DNA of 38,187 bases from assembly GCA_027619225.1 (NCBI GenBank), contig JAQCFW010000018.1, positions 1 through 38,187 on the forward strand, given 5' to 3'. The first letter of the stretch is position 1. Each line of letters opens with the position of its first letter. Below are positions 31,195 to 38,187 of this stretch, piece after piece. Below the pieces are notes generated by a model that had not been told where the DNA came from, did not search any database, and saw only the letters and a list, made by a program, of their open reading frames with translations. Made by a program: the position numbers and the translations under genes. This stretch comes from Bacteroidota bacterium. GTDB lineage: Bacteria > Bacteroidota > Bacteroidia > Flavobacteriales_D > Sanyastnellaceae.

Positions 31195-33576
31195 ATGAAA
31201 ACTCGCATACTTACTCTTGCATGTGCTGTAATATCAGCTATTTGCATGATGGCACCCGCCAATGCTCAGCAAGAAGAAATCAGCCGCACCAACACGAATG
31301 TGTTTCGTCAGCTTAGAACAGAACTTCCGACTCCCAACGTGTACCGAACAGCTTCAGGAGCTCCTGGCCATGAATACTGGCAGCAGCAAGTCGATTATGA
31401 CATGCACATCACATTGGATGACAATACGCAGCGCATCGATGGCTCTGAAACGATTACTTACACGAACAATAGCCCGGATGTGCTACGCTATCTTTGGGTT
31501 CAATTGGACCAAAACGTTCGTTCTAAAGACTCAGACTCCCACAAAATCGGTGAGGAATCTTGGGGAAACCGCGAAAGTTTTAGTACAGTTAACAAGCTCG
31601 AACCCACTTTCGAAGGAGGGTTCAATATCGAGAGCGTGAAAGACCTAGCAGGAAAAGCACTCAGCTACACAATTAACAAAACGATGATGCGTGTGGATCT
31701 TCCTCGCCCTCTAAATTCAGGTGGTGTTTTTAAGTTTAGCATAGACTGGTGGTACAATATCAACAACCGCATGGAAATAGGTGGTCGTTCAGGATACGAG
31801 CATTTCGAAGAGAACGACAATTATCTCTACACGATTGCTCAGTTCTTTCCGCGACTCGCGGTTTATTCCGACAACGAAGGATGGCAAAATAAGCAGTTCT
31901 TAGGATCGGGTGAGTTTACGCTATGTTTTGGAGATTACACAGTAGCTATAACTGTGCCTTCAGACCACATCGTGGCTTCTACAGGAGAGCTAACGAATCC
32001 TAAAACTGTTCTGACAGCACAGCAGCGCGCGAGATTTGAGCTTGCTAAGGTTACAACGGATCACCCTGTTATTATCGTAACTGAGGAGGAAGCTCGTGAG
32101 GCTGAGAAGACGAAAGAAAAGGGACTTAAGACTTGGGTTTTTACAGCGAAAAATGTTAGAGATTTCGGATTTGCAACCAGCCGAAAGTTCATTTGGGATG
32201 CGATGACTGTCCCTGTTGGGAAGTACCGCCCCCTTGCAATGAGTTTTTATCCCAAGGAAGGAAATCCGCTTTGGGAGCAGTATAGTACGAAAGCTGTAGC
32301 CCAAACCCTTCGCACTTATTCTAAGTACACGATAGACTACTCTTACCCAGTAGCAATATCGGTGCATACCAAATGGATAGGAATGGAGTACCCTATGATT
32401 AGCTTCAATGGGGGCCGCCCATCTGCGGACGGCACGTACTCACAACGCACGAAGCATGGGATGATCTCAGTCATCATACACGAAGTGGGTCACAACTTCT
32501 TCCCTATGATCATTAACTCTGACGAGCGCCAGTGGACGTGGATGGACGAAGGTCTCAACACATTTGTTCAATTCCTCGCTGAGCAGGAGTTCGATAGAGA
32601 TTATCCATCTCGCCGAGGTTCTGCCAGAGATATAACCAGTTATATGGGGGGTGACAAAAAGCGTATTTCTCCTATTATGACGAACTCGGAATCGATTTAC
32701 CAATTTGGTCCCAATGCTTATGGAAAGCCATGTACAGCTCTAAACATTCTTCGTGAAACTGTGATGGGACGCGACCTCTTTGATTACTCCTTTAAGGAGT
32801 ACAGCAGACGTTGGGCATTTAGGCATCCTACACCTGCCGATTTCTTTCGCAGTATGGAAGATGCGTCGGGAGTTGACTTAGACTGGTTCTGGAGAGGTTG
32901 GTTTTACACAAACGATCACGTAGATATCGCTATGGAAGATGTTAAGTGGATGCAAATCAACACTCAAAATCCAGATGTAGAATCGGCATTCAATCAAGCT
33001 GCTTCTGAAAGAGTGCCAGCAGATATTTCTCATGAGCGCAATCTGACAGACACTCCAAAGACGTATTTAGATGCAGACCCAACGTTAAACGACTATTACA
33101 CGACTACAGGTAAGTTCGAAGTCCTCGAACTCGACCGAGTTGAGTACCGTGAATTGTTAGATGGTATGTCTGAAGAAAATACGGCAATGCTTGCTAGTGG
33201 AAATAACTTCTACGAGATTACATTCCGAAATATTGGAGGTTTGGTGATGCCGCTCATCGTAGAGTTCGAATATGAGGATGGAGAGAAAGAAATTCGACGT
33301 ATTCCGGCTGAGGTTTGGCTTATGAGCGAACCTACAGTTACGAAGGTTTTCTCTACAGATAGACCAGCTGTAAGAATCGTTCTCGACCCTATGCTAGAAA
33401 CCGCTGACTGCGACGTGTCTAACAACAGCTGGCCTCCACGACCTGAGCCGACTCGCTTCGAAATATTCAAGCAGAATGGCAGTGGTTATAGTCGCTACGG
33501 TCCACAGGGGGACAATCCGATGCAAAGAGCAATTAAGAATGAAGAACTGCTAAATAAAGAGGACGCTTCAGAATAA
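31195..33576 (+). CDS. Secreted M1 family zinc metallopeptidase
   Basis: A 793-residue exported aminopeptidase-like enzyme. The signal peptide covers about residues 1-25 (ending APANAQ). An N-terminal beta domain (about 55-340) leads into the catalytic domain, with GMEYPMISFNGG in place of the GAMEN exopeptidase motif (about 396-407). The zinc site is HEVGH at 429-433 followed, after 18 residues, by E452 in WMDEGLNT, the M1 pattern. The C-terminal region (about 580-793) has no motif I recognise and no clear T9SS CTD. It probably works in the periplasm or at the surface on peptides. It is a single gene, 85 bases after mazG and convergent with the DMT transporter gene. Confidence 0.93.
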   Translation: MKTRILTLACAVISAICMMAPANAQQEEISRTNTNVFRQLRTELPTPNVYRTASGAPGHEYWQQQVDYDMHITLDDNTQRIDGSETITYTNNSPDVLRYLWVQLDQNVRSKDSDSHKIGEESWGNRESFSTVNKLEPTFEGGFNIESVKDLAGKALSYTINKTMMRVDLPRPLNSGGVFKFSIDWWYNINNRMEIGGRSGYEHFEENDNYLYTIAQFFPRLAVYSDNEGWQNKQFLGSGEFTLCFGDYTVAITVPSDHIVASTGELTNPKTVLTAQQRARFELAKVTTDHPVIIVTEEEAREAEKTKEKGLKTWVFTAKNVRDFGFATSRKFIWDAMTVPVGKYRPLAMSFYPKEGNPLWEQYSTKAVAQTLRTYSKYTIDYSYPVAISVHTKWIGMEYPMISFNGGRPSADGTYSQRTKHGMISVIIHEVGHNFFPMIINSDERQWTWMDEGLNTFVQFLAEQEFDRDYPSRRGSARDITSYMGGDKKRISPIMTNSESIYQFGPNAYGKPCTALNILRETVMGRDLFDYSFKEYSRRWAFRHPTPADFFRSMEDASGVDLDWFWRGWFYTNDHVDIAMEDVKWMQINTQNPDVESAFNQAASERVPADISHERNLTDTPKTYLDADPTLNDYYTTTGKFEVLELDRVEYRELLDGMSEENTAMLASGNNFYEITFRNIGGLVMPLIVEFEYEDGEKEIRRIPAEVWLMSEPTVTKVFSTDRPAVRIVLDPMLETADCDVSNNSWPPRPEPTRFEIFKQNGSGYSRYGPQGDNPMQRAIKNEELLNKEDASE

Positions 33577-33588
33577 CATCTTCTAATT

Positions 33589-34464
33589 CTATGCGATCAT
33601 CAATATGATGATGCTCAGGCAACCAATTGCCAGGCCAGACCAAGCGACTTTGCTTGGTCTGTCTTTGTATATAGCCACAGCACTAAGAGTGCTGAACAAC
33701 ACCACTCCGATATTCACCACTGGGATGATTACAGATTTATCTATCCCAGGAATGCCGTAAGCTCCAAGTAGGAAAAACAACGAGCCGAAATTTACCACAC
33801 CTAAAAGTAAACCTGCTAGGAGGTCTTTTTTAACAGGAATCTTAGAAAAACCGTTTTGGAAAAACCAAATCCCGGCACCCAAAATAAACGCAACAGTAAA
33901 TGGTACAGATGTGAAAGCCATCGCGTACTCAGATGATGGAATAAATTCTGGTCCGCTAAACCACGCGAAAACCAGATCTATCGCCCCGCTGCCTGTGAAA
34001 ATAATAACAGGTAGAATAAATGCCCACTTAGAGTGTGAAAGGTGTTTTGAATCATTTCCGAGAGAACTTAACACGATCGCCACTAAAGCGAGAACGAGAG
34101 CCAGGGCTTTAAGGCCAGTAATGATATCGTTAGGGTCAATGATTAAAAACACCACTACAGGGAGTACGAGGCTCAGTTTAGATGCGATTGATGCTACGGC
34201 TACTCCGAGCACAGCAGTGCATTTGGCCATTAAATTGAATAGGTAAAGAAAGCCAGCACCCATAATAGCTGTTGTGATAAACCAAGGCATTTCGTATGCG
34301 CTTTTCATCATCGGCACCCCTCCCGCTAAAGTCCAACCCAGTGTAGAAGCAACCCCGTAATTAACAACAATCGCAGTAAAGCGATCAACGCCCCATGTTT
34401 CAAACGCTCTAAAGGTTAGAAAAACGCCTCCAGTTGCAATGATCACTAATAAAATATAAATCAT
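33589..34464 (-). CDS. EamA/DMT family transporter next to ribD
   Basis: A 291-residue integral membrane protein with about ten hydrophobic helices, in the two-times-five pattern of the drug/metabolite transporter (DMT, EamA) superfamily. Family-like segments are the RAFETWGVDRFTAIVVNYG region near the start and the C-terminal ending with FSTLSAVAIYKDRPSKVAWSGLAIG (about 255-280). The chosen ATG (34462-34464) overlaps the ribD stop by ATGA; a start 18 bases earlier would overlap more. Coupling to ribD makes a flavin or riboflavin-precursor substrate plausible, since RibN and ImpX riboflavin transporters belong to this superfamily, but EamA proteins are diverse and substrates cannot be read from sequence. 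Confidence 0.88.
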   Translation of the reverse strand: MIYILLVIIATGGVFLTFRAFETWGVDRFTAIVVNYGVASTLGWTLAGGVPMMKSAYEMPWFITTAIMGAGFLYLFNLMAKCTAVLGVAVASIASKLSLVLPVVVFLIIDPNDIITGLKALALVLALVAIVLSSLGNDSKHLSHSKWAFILPVIIFTGSGAIDLVFAWFSGPEFIPSSEYAMAFTSVPFTVAFILGAGIWFFQNGFSKIPVKKDLLAGLLLGVVNFGSLFFLLGAYGIPGIDKSVIIPVVNIGVVLFSTLSAVAIYKDRPSKVAWSGLAIGCLSIIILMIA

Positions 34465-35525
34465 CCCCGAATGTAATGCCACAGGGTGTCTGCACCAACG
34501 GAAGTCTCACAGACTTTTCCACTTTTAGGTTGTGTGATTAGCGGCGCCTTAATCCCGCCCCCAAATTCGTCCACCCCTTTAAATACGTAAATCTCATTGT
34601 AAAGACCTTCCTCTAAAAATTTTCCGTGCGTAAACGCTCCTCCCTCTACGAATAAACTATGGATTCCGTTTTTTCTTAGTCTTTTCAGCATCACCGGTAA
34701 ATCTCCATCTAACCAAGGTTTTACTTCGGCTCCCGAGATGTGCCTTTTAAATCCCGGTTTACAAATTATCCAAGTTTCTCCCTCATTGCCAATCATCTTC
34801 AACTTAGAATCATCAAGCCTCAACTCAGGGTCAATAACAATCCTCACAGGATTAAGCCCTTTCACTTCGCGAACATTTAAAGACGGGTTGTCCACCTCAG
34901 CAGTCTTGCGTCCTACAAGTATCCCGGAATTTTCGGTCCTTAATTGGTGAACCTGACGCATCGTCTCAACAGAAGTAATTGCAACTCCACCTCTGCCGTG
35001 AGCTGCCGATACTTCCGGGTCCATATATCCGTCAAGAGATTGAGCCCATTTTAAAACAACATAGGGAAGGTCAGATTTTTGGAGATGTAAAAACTTTCGG
35101 TTCAACAAACGCGCTTCGACTTCTAAAACCCCACCCACAACTTCCAAGCCTGCTTCCTTTAGTAATGAATGTCCAGAACCGCTAACTAAAGGGTTGGGAT
35201 CTTCTAGAGCGTAAACAACTCTTCCAACACCTCTGTCTATAAGCAGGTTTGCACATGGAGGTGTCTTCCCGAAATGGCTACATGGCTCAAGTGTAACATA
35301 TGCAGTTGCGCGAGCTAAAACTTCACGACTTAATTCCGGAATAGCGGCCAGAGCATTCACCTCCGCGTGACCTTCTCCATATTTCTCATGGTATCCCTCT
35401 GCAATAGCCACTGAATCTAAAACGATCACACAACCAACCATGGGGTTGGGTAGGGTAGAGGAGCTGCCCTTTGCAGCAAGCTCTATTGCTCGCTGCATCC
35501 ATTTTGTGTCATCTTTTTGAAGCAA
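34461..35525 (-). CDS. ribD: Bifunctional riboflavin biosynthesis deaminase/reductase RibD
   Basis: RibD deaminates and then reduces the pyrimidine intermediate derived from GTP in riboflavin synthesis. The N-terminal deaminase domain has PNPMVGCVIV, the zinc ligands H53 and E55 (GHAEVNAL), and PCSHFGKTPPC (C82, C91). The C-terminal reductase domain (about 150-354) includes VLKWAQSLDG, GILVGRKTAEVDNP and LFVEGG. The start is doubtful: the best in-frame candidate is TTG at 35525, overlapping folD by 17 bases; the first ATG (35498) would cut nine residues and leave almost none before the conserved MQRAIELA helix. Length is then 354 residues, as usual. The gene is coupled to folD upstream and the DMT transporter downstream. 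Confidence 0.94.
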   Translation of the reverse strand: MLQKDDTKWMQRAIELAAKGSSSTLPNPMVGCVIVLDSVAIAEGYHEKYGEGHAEVNALAAIPELSREVLARATAYVTLEPCSHFGKTPPCANLLIDRGVGRVVYALEDPNPLVSGSGHSLLKEAGLEVVGGVLEVEARLLNRKFLHLQKSDLPYVVLKWAQSLDGYMDPEVSAAHGRGGVAITSVETMRQVHQLRTENSGILVGRKTAEVDNPSLNVREVKGLNPVRIVIDPELRLDDSKLKMIGNEGETWIICKPGFKRHISGAEVKPWLDGDLPVMLKRLRKNGIHSLFVEGGAFTHGKFLEEGLYNEIYVFKGVDEFGGGIKAPLITQPKSGKVCETSVGADTLWHYIRG

Positions 35526-36387
35526 GACGGGCTCTTAGTGTATTTTGCAAAAGGGTGGCGATGGTCATTGGACCCACTCCGCCAGGAACAGGAGTAATCA
35601 AGCTGCACTTTTCAGCTACATTCTCAAAGTCTACATCACCTGTTAACCTCCTGCCTGATTTCCGGCTTGAATCCTCGATGCTGTTTATCCCCACATCCAC
35701 TACCACAGCACCCTCTTTCACCATGTCGGCTGTCACAAAGTTTGGTCTTCCAACTGCGGCTATAATAAGGTCTGCTTTTAAGGTGTGAGATTTTAGATCA
35801 ACAGTCCTGCTGTGGCACTGCGTAACCGTACAATTCCCAGGCTCTGCATTTCTGCTTAATAGAGAAGTCATGGGATTTCCCACAATATCACTCCTACCGA
35901 TCACCACAGCATGCATCCCCGTAGTTTTTACACCATTTCTCTCAAGCAAAGTCATTATCCCTCCTGGTGTGGCAGGTAAGAATGTCGGAAGTCCCAATGA
36001 CATACGCCCCACATTTTCAGGATGAAACCCATCTACATCTTTAGAGGGCTTCACCGCTTCAATCACTGCTTGATTATCTATATGAGAAGGAAGGGGGAGT
36101 TGGACTATAAATCCATCAACCGAATCATCTTCATTCAACGCTCGCACAATCTCTAAAAGGTCTGCTTGGGAAATATTTTCCTTTTGCTCAATCAGCGAGC
36201 TTTTAAACCCTGCTTTCGCACACGCCTTCACCTTATGTCCTACATAAGCTTTGCTCGCGGGGTCGTCACCAATCAATATTGCCGCTAAATGGGGTTTGCG
36301 ACCACCATTTGCAATGTGGGCTTGCACTTCAGCTGCTATTTCAGTCTGAAGTTCTAATGAAAGTGTCTTTCCGTCAAGTAATTTCAT
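35509..36387 (-). CDS. folD: Methylenetetrahydrofolate dehydrogenase/cyclohydrolase FolD
   Basis: FolD interconverts 5,10-methylene-, 5,10-methenyl- and 10-formyl-tetrahydrofolate, supplying one-carbon units for purines and formyl-Met. The 292-residue protein has the catalytic Y48 and K52 (AYVGHKVKAC), the VDGFIVQLPLP segment (about 94-104), PSKDVDGFHPENVG (about 123-136), the NADP-binding VIGRSDIVGNPM and the C-terminal TPVPGGVGPMTIA. All are family signatures. The ATG overlaps the ffh stop by four bases (ATGA) and its end overlaps ribD, so it sits in the middle of an ffh-folD-ribD-transporter operon. Confidence 0.97.
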   Translation of the reverse strand: MKLLDGKTLSLELQTEIAAEVQAHIANGGRKPHLAAILIGDDPASKAYVGHKVKACAKAGFKSSLIEQKENISQADLLEIVRALNEDDSVDGFIVQLPLPSHIDNQAVIEAVKPSKDVDGFHPENVGRMSLGLPTFLPATPGGIMTLLERNGVKTTGMHAVVIGRSDIVGNPMTSLLSRNAEPGNCTVTQCHSRTVDLKSHTLKADLIIAAVGRPNFVTADMVKEGAVVVDVGINSIEDSSRKSGRRLTGDVDFENVAEKCSLITPVPGGVGPMTIATLLQNTLRARLASKR

Positions 36388-37721
36388 CTTCCACGACCCA
36401 TCCCAGGCATAGGCAAACGTCCGCGCCCTTTTTCACCTCCTTTATTCATCATTTGCATCACCTTTTTCATATCCTCAAATTGTTTCAGTAGCTTATTCAC
36501 CTCCTCAACCTTTGTTCCACTTCCCTTTGCAATCCTCTTTTTTCTGCTTAAGTCTAAACTCCTCGGCATCGATCTCTCCTTAGGAGTCATACTCCTTATA
36601 ATAGCTTCAACTTGGTTAAAGGCATTGTCATCAATATCGACACCTCTCAATGCTTTGCCTATTCCAGGCATCATCCCCAATAGATCTTTAACATTGCCCA
36701 TTTTTCGAATCTGCTGTATTTGGGATAAAAAGTCTTCAAGGTCAAACTTGTTCTTGCGAATCTTCTCCTCTATTTTCTTAGCCTCCTTTTCATCTACGAC
36801 TTGCTGAGCGCGCTCGACAAGTGTAACCACGTCACCCATACCTAATATACGCTCCGCCATTCTATTCGGATGGAAAATCTCAAGAGCGTCCATTTTCTCA
36901 CCAACCCCAACGAATTTAATCGGCTTACCTACTATACTAAATATCGAGAGCGCTGCCCCCCCTCGTGCGTCACCATCTAATTTCGTGAGGATAACACCTG
37001 TGAAGTCGATTCTATCATTAAAGGCCTTGGCAGTTTGTACTGCGTCTTGACCTGTCATGGCGTCAACTACGAAAAGCGACTCGTCTGGTTTAATAGCCTT
37101 ATTGATCGCCTCGATCTCATCCATCATCTTAGAATCCACGGCCAAACGACCCGCCGTATCGACGATAACAGCTCCGAATCCGTTCTTCTTAGCATACTCT
37201 ACTCCACGCTTTGCAATCCCGACAGCATCGATGACACCTGGCTCTGCAAAAACTTCGACCTCGACCGACTCGCCCACAACCTGTAATTGATCGACCGCCG
37301 CAGGACGGTATACATCACAGGCAACTAAAAGCGTCTTCCTATTTTTATCCGTAATATACTTGGCGAGCTTCCCGGCATGGGTAGTCTTTCCCGCTCCTTG
37401 TAATCCCGCCAGTAAAATCACGGAGGGCTTTGCCTTGAGCTCAAATGGCGCTGCCGCCTTGCCCATAAGTTCGGTGAGTTCCTCTTGCGTGATCTTAATA
37501 AGGAGTTGACCAGGCTGTAGCGCCGTCAAAACTTTCTTGCCCAATGCCTTCTCTTTGACGTTTTTCACAAAGGTCTTCGCCGTTTTATAATCAACATCCG
37601 CGTCTAGTAAAGCTTTCCTCACTTCCTTTAAAGTGTCCCCAACATTTACTTCAGTTATGGAACCATGACCTTTAAGTACCTTAAAAGCTCTCTCAAACCG
37701 TTCTTGTAAGTTGTCAAACAT
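36384..37721 (-). CDS. ffh: Signal recognition particle protein Ffh
   Basis: Ffh binds signal sequences of nascent membrane proteins together with 4.5S RNA and, with FtsY, delivers ribosomes to the translocon. The 445-residue protein has the N domain (1-90), the G domain with GLQGAGKTT (106-114), DTAGR (188-192) and TKLDGDARGGAALS, and the methionine-rich M domain (about 310-445). The M domain carries the RNA-binding SRKKRIAKGSGT motif and a tail of Met/Gly/Arg (PMPGMGRGR). It is the first gene of its operon, divergent from the secreted protein at 37884. No perfect -7 element is seen upstream; TAACTTCG (37751-37744) is the closest. Confidence 0.97.
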   Translation of the reverse strand: MFDNLQERFERAFKVLKGHGSITEVNVGDTLKEVRKALLDADVDYKTAKTFVKNVKEKALGKKVLTALQPGQLLIKITQEELTELMGKAAAPFELKAKPSVILLAGLQGAGKTTHAGKLAKYITDKNRKTLLVACDVYRPAAVDQLQVVGESVEVEVFAEPGVIDAVGIAKRGVEYAKKNGFGAVIVDTAGRLAVDSKMMDEIEAINKAIKPDESLFVVDAMTGQDAVQTAKAFNDRIDFTGVILTKLDGDARGGAALSIFSIVGKPIKFVGVGEKMDALEIFHPNRMAERILGMGDVVTLVERAQQVVDEKEAKKIEEKIRKNKFDLEDFLSQIQQIRKMGNVKDLLGMMPGIGKALRGVDIDDNAFNQVEAIIRSMTPKERSMPRSLDLSRKKRIAKGSGTKVEEVNKLLKQFEDMKKVMQMMNKGGEKGRGRLPMPGMGRGR

Positions 37722-37883
37722 AGTGTTTTGTCTTATTAAGTTGCGAAGTTACGAGGTTAGCTTTAACTTGCTTCTAGAACTGACGAGTTGTTGTTTTTTA
37801 TCGATGAATGATAATTTTTTAAAGTTTATTGTGTCAATAGCTTCGACTTGTCGTATATTTATCGAGTAAAAATCTTTCAAATC
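37722..37883. promoter_or_regulatory. Divergent intergenic region, ffh / secreted protein
   Basis: This 162-base gap should hold promoters for both flanking genes. On the plus strand, TTG at 37829-37831, 22 bases, then TATATTTA at 37854-37861 (one mismatch to TAnnTTTG) gives a reasonable promoter for the secreted protein, with a leader of about 16 bases. The minus strand has only the one-mismatch TAACTTCG for ffh. No hairpin or riboswitch was seen. Confidence 0.35.
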
Positions 37884-38187
37884 ATGCGTAAGTATATAAG
37901 TCTTGCCTTTATGGCCTTCCTATCTTGTTCAATGCTAACAAGCGTCTCTGCTCAGTATTCACTGACAATTGAGAGTTCTGAAGCAGTAAACGTACCAGGT
38001 AATACTGTGTACCGCTTCTATGTAAATTTGACCGATGCGTCAGATAAATTCAGCGCCGTTTTCGGTAATGATCAAGATCCATTGGTCATTAATTCCCCCG
38101 GCGGAATCTTCAATAGTACTTTTAACGCAAGTTGGAGTGCTTCAGGAATTAACCCTGCATTCTTGGGATTCTTCCCAGACATGGCAG
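37884..38187 (+). CDS. Secreted protein, N-terminal part (cut by window end)
   Basis: An open frame from ATG 37884 to the window edge, 101 residues seen, no stop. It starts with a clear signal peptide (about 1-24: MRKYISLAFMAFLSCSM then LTSVSAQ), so it is exported. The mature part begins YSLTIESSEAVNVPG and contains TVYRFYVNLTDASDKFSAVFGND and FNSTFNASWSASGINPAF. From memory this N-terminal module, with the 'YRFYV... D..SAVFGN...' phrase, recurs in large secreted proteins of marine Flavobacteriales that end in T9SS sorting domains; I cannot name its function. Whether a T9SS CTD is present here lies outside the window. Confidence 0.85.
   Translation, partial: MRKYISLAFMAFLSCSMLTSVSAQYSLTIESSEAVNVPGNTVYRFYVNLTDASDKFSAVFGNDQDPLVINSPGGIFNSTFNASWSASGINPAFLGFFPDMA

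Noticed and set aside
33596-33612. Perfect hairpin atcatca-ata-tgatgat near the end of the DMT transporter gene
   Set aside because: It lies inside codons for repeated Ile/Met at the C-terminus, is AT-rich and has no T-run, so it is better explained by coding than as a terminator.

Overview
The window is a dense, mostly core-genome segment from a marine-type Bacteroidota bacterium, most likely Flavobacteriales (Cryomorphaceae/Schleiferiaceae-like; the exact family is inference). Pointers to this group are a type IX secretion (T9SS) plug protein, a secreted lectin with a type-B gliding-type C-terminal sorting domain, a TonB receptor with an N-terminal CarboxypepD_reg-like domain, a complete Na+-NQR operon, TAnnTTTG -7 promoter elements, few visible Shine-Dalgarno sites, and many 4-bp ATGA gene overlaps. 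I see no rRNA, tRNA, CRISPR array, insertion sequence or phage gene. No gene-free stretch exceeds 300 bases.

Layout. 1-283: non-coding, with a GC-rich hairpin patch. 284-1066 (+): AIM24/TIGR00266 protein, overlapping tail to tail with a minus-strand operon (4697 down to 1046) pepD - surE - small membrane protein - lpxB. 4833-13924 (+): parE - parC - GH13 amylase lipoprotein - prmC - ligA, mostly overlapping or tightly spaced. 22843 down to 13939 (-): T9SS plug protein - SDR oxidoreductase - prfC (RF3) - small CarboxypepD_reg-like protein - TonB-dependent receptor - L-type lectin with T9SS type-B signal. 22945-30009 (+): nqrABCDEF-apbE. 30227-30006 (-): a 73-residue one-helix, four-cysteine protein, a candidate NqrM-type maturation factor. 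30321-31109 (+): mazG. 31195-33576 (+): secreted M1 metallopeptidase. 37721 down to 33589 (-): ffh - folD - ribD - EamA/DMT transporter. 37884-end (+): N-terminus of a secreted protein, cut by the window edge.

How the genes work together. The most coherent unit is the sodium-pumping NADH:quinone reductase. The window carries all six subunits with their cofactor-binding residues, the flavin transferase (ApbE) that attaches FMN to NqrB and NqrC, and probably the factor that helps build the membrane iron centre held by NqrD/NqrE cysteines. RibD and its co-transcribed DMT transporter, nearby, belong to flavin supply. A second theme is envelope biology: plug protein, TonB receptor, secreted lectin and CarboxypepD_reg protein look like a surface glycan-binding/uptake group using T9SS export. 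The rest is housekeeping: topoisomerase IV, DNA ligase, RF3 and PrmC for translation termination, SRP, folate and lipid A synthesis.

No wholly new system is evident. The best leads are the NqrM-like small protein with its near-leaderless consensus promoter, a possible sliding-clamp motif at the ParC C-terminus, the RibD-linked DMT transporter as a possible flavin transporter, and the lectin/TonB/plug neighbourhood.
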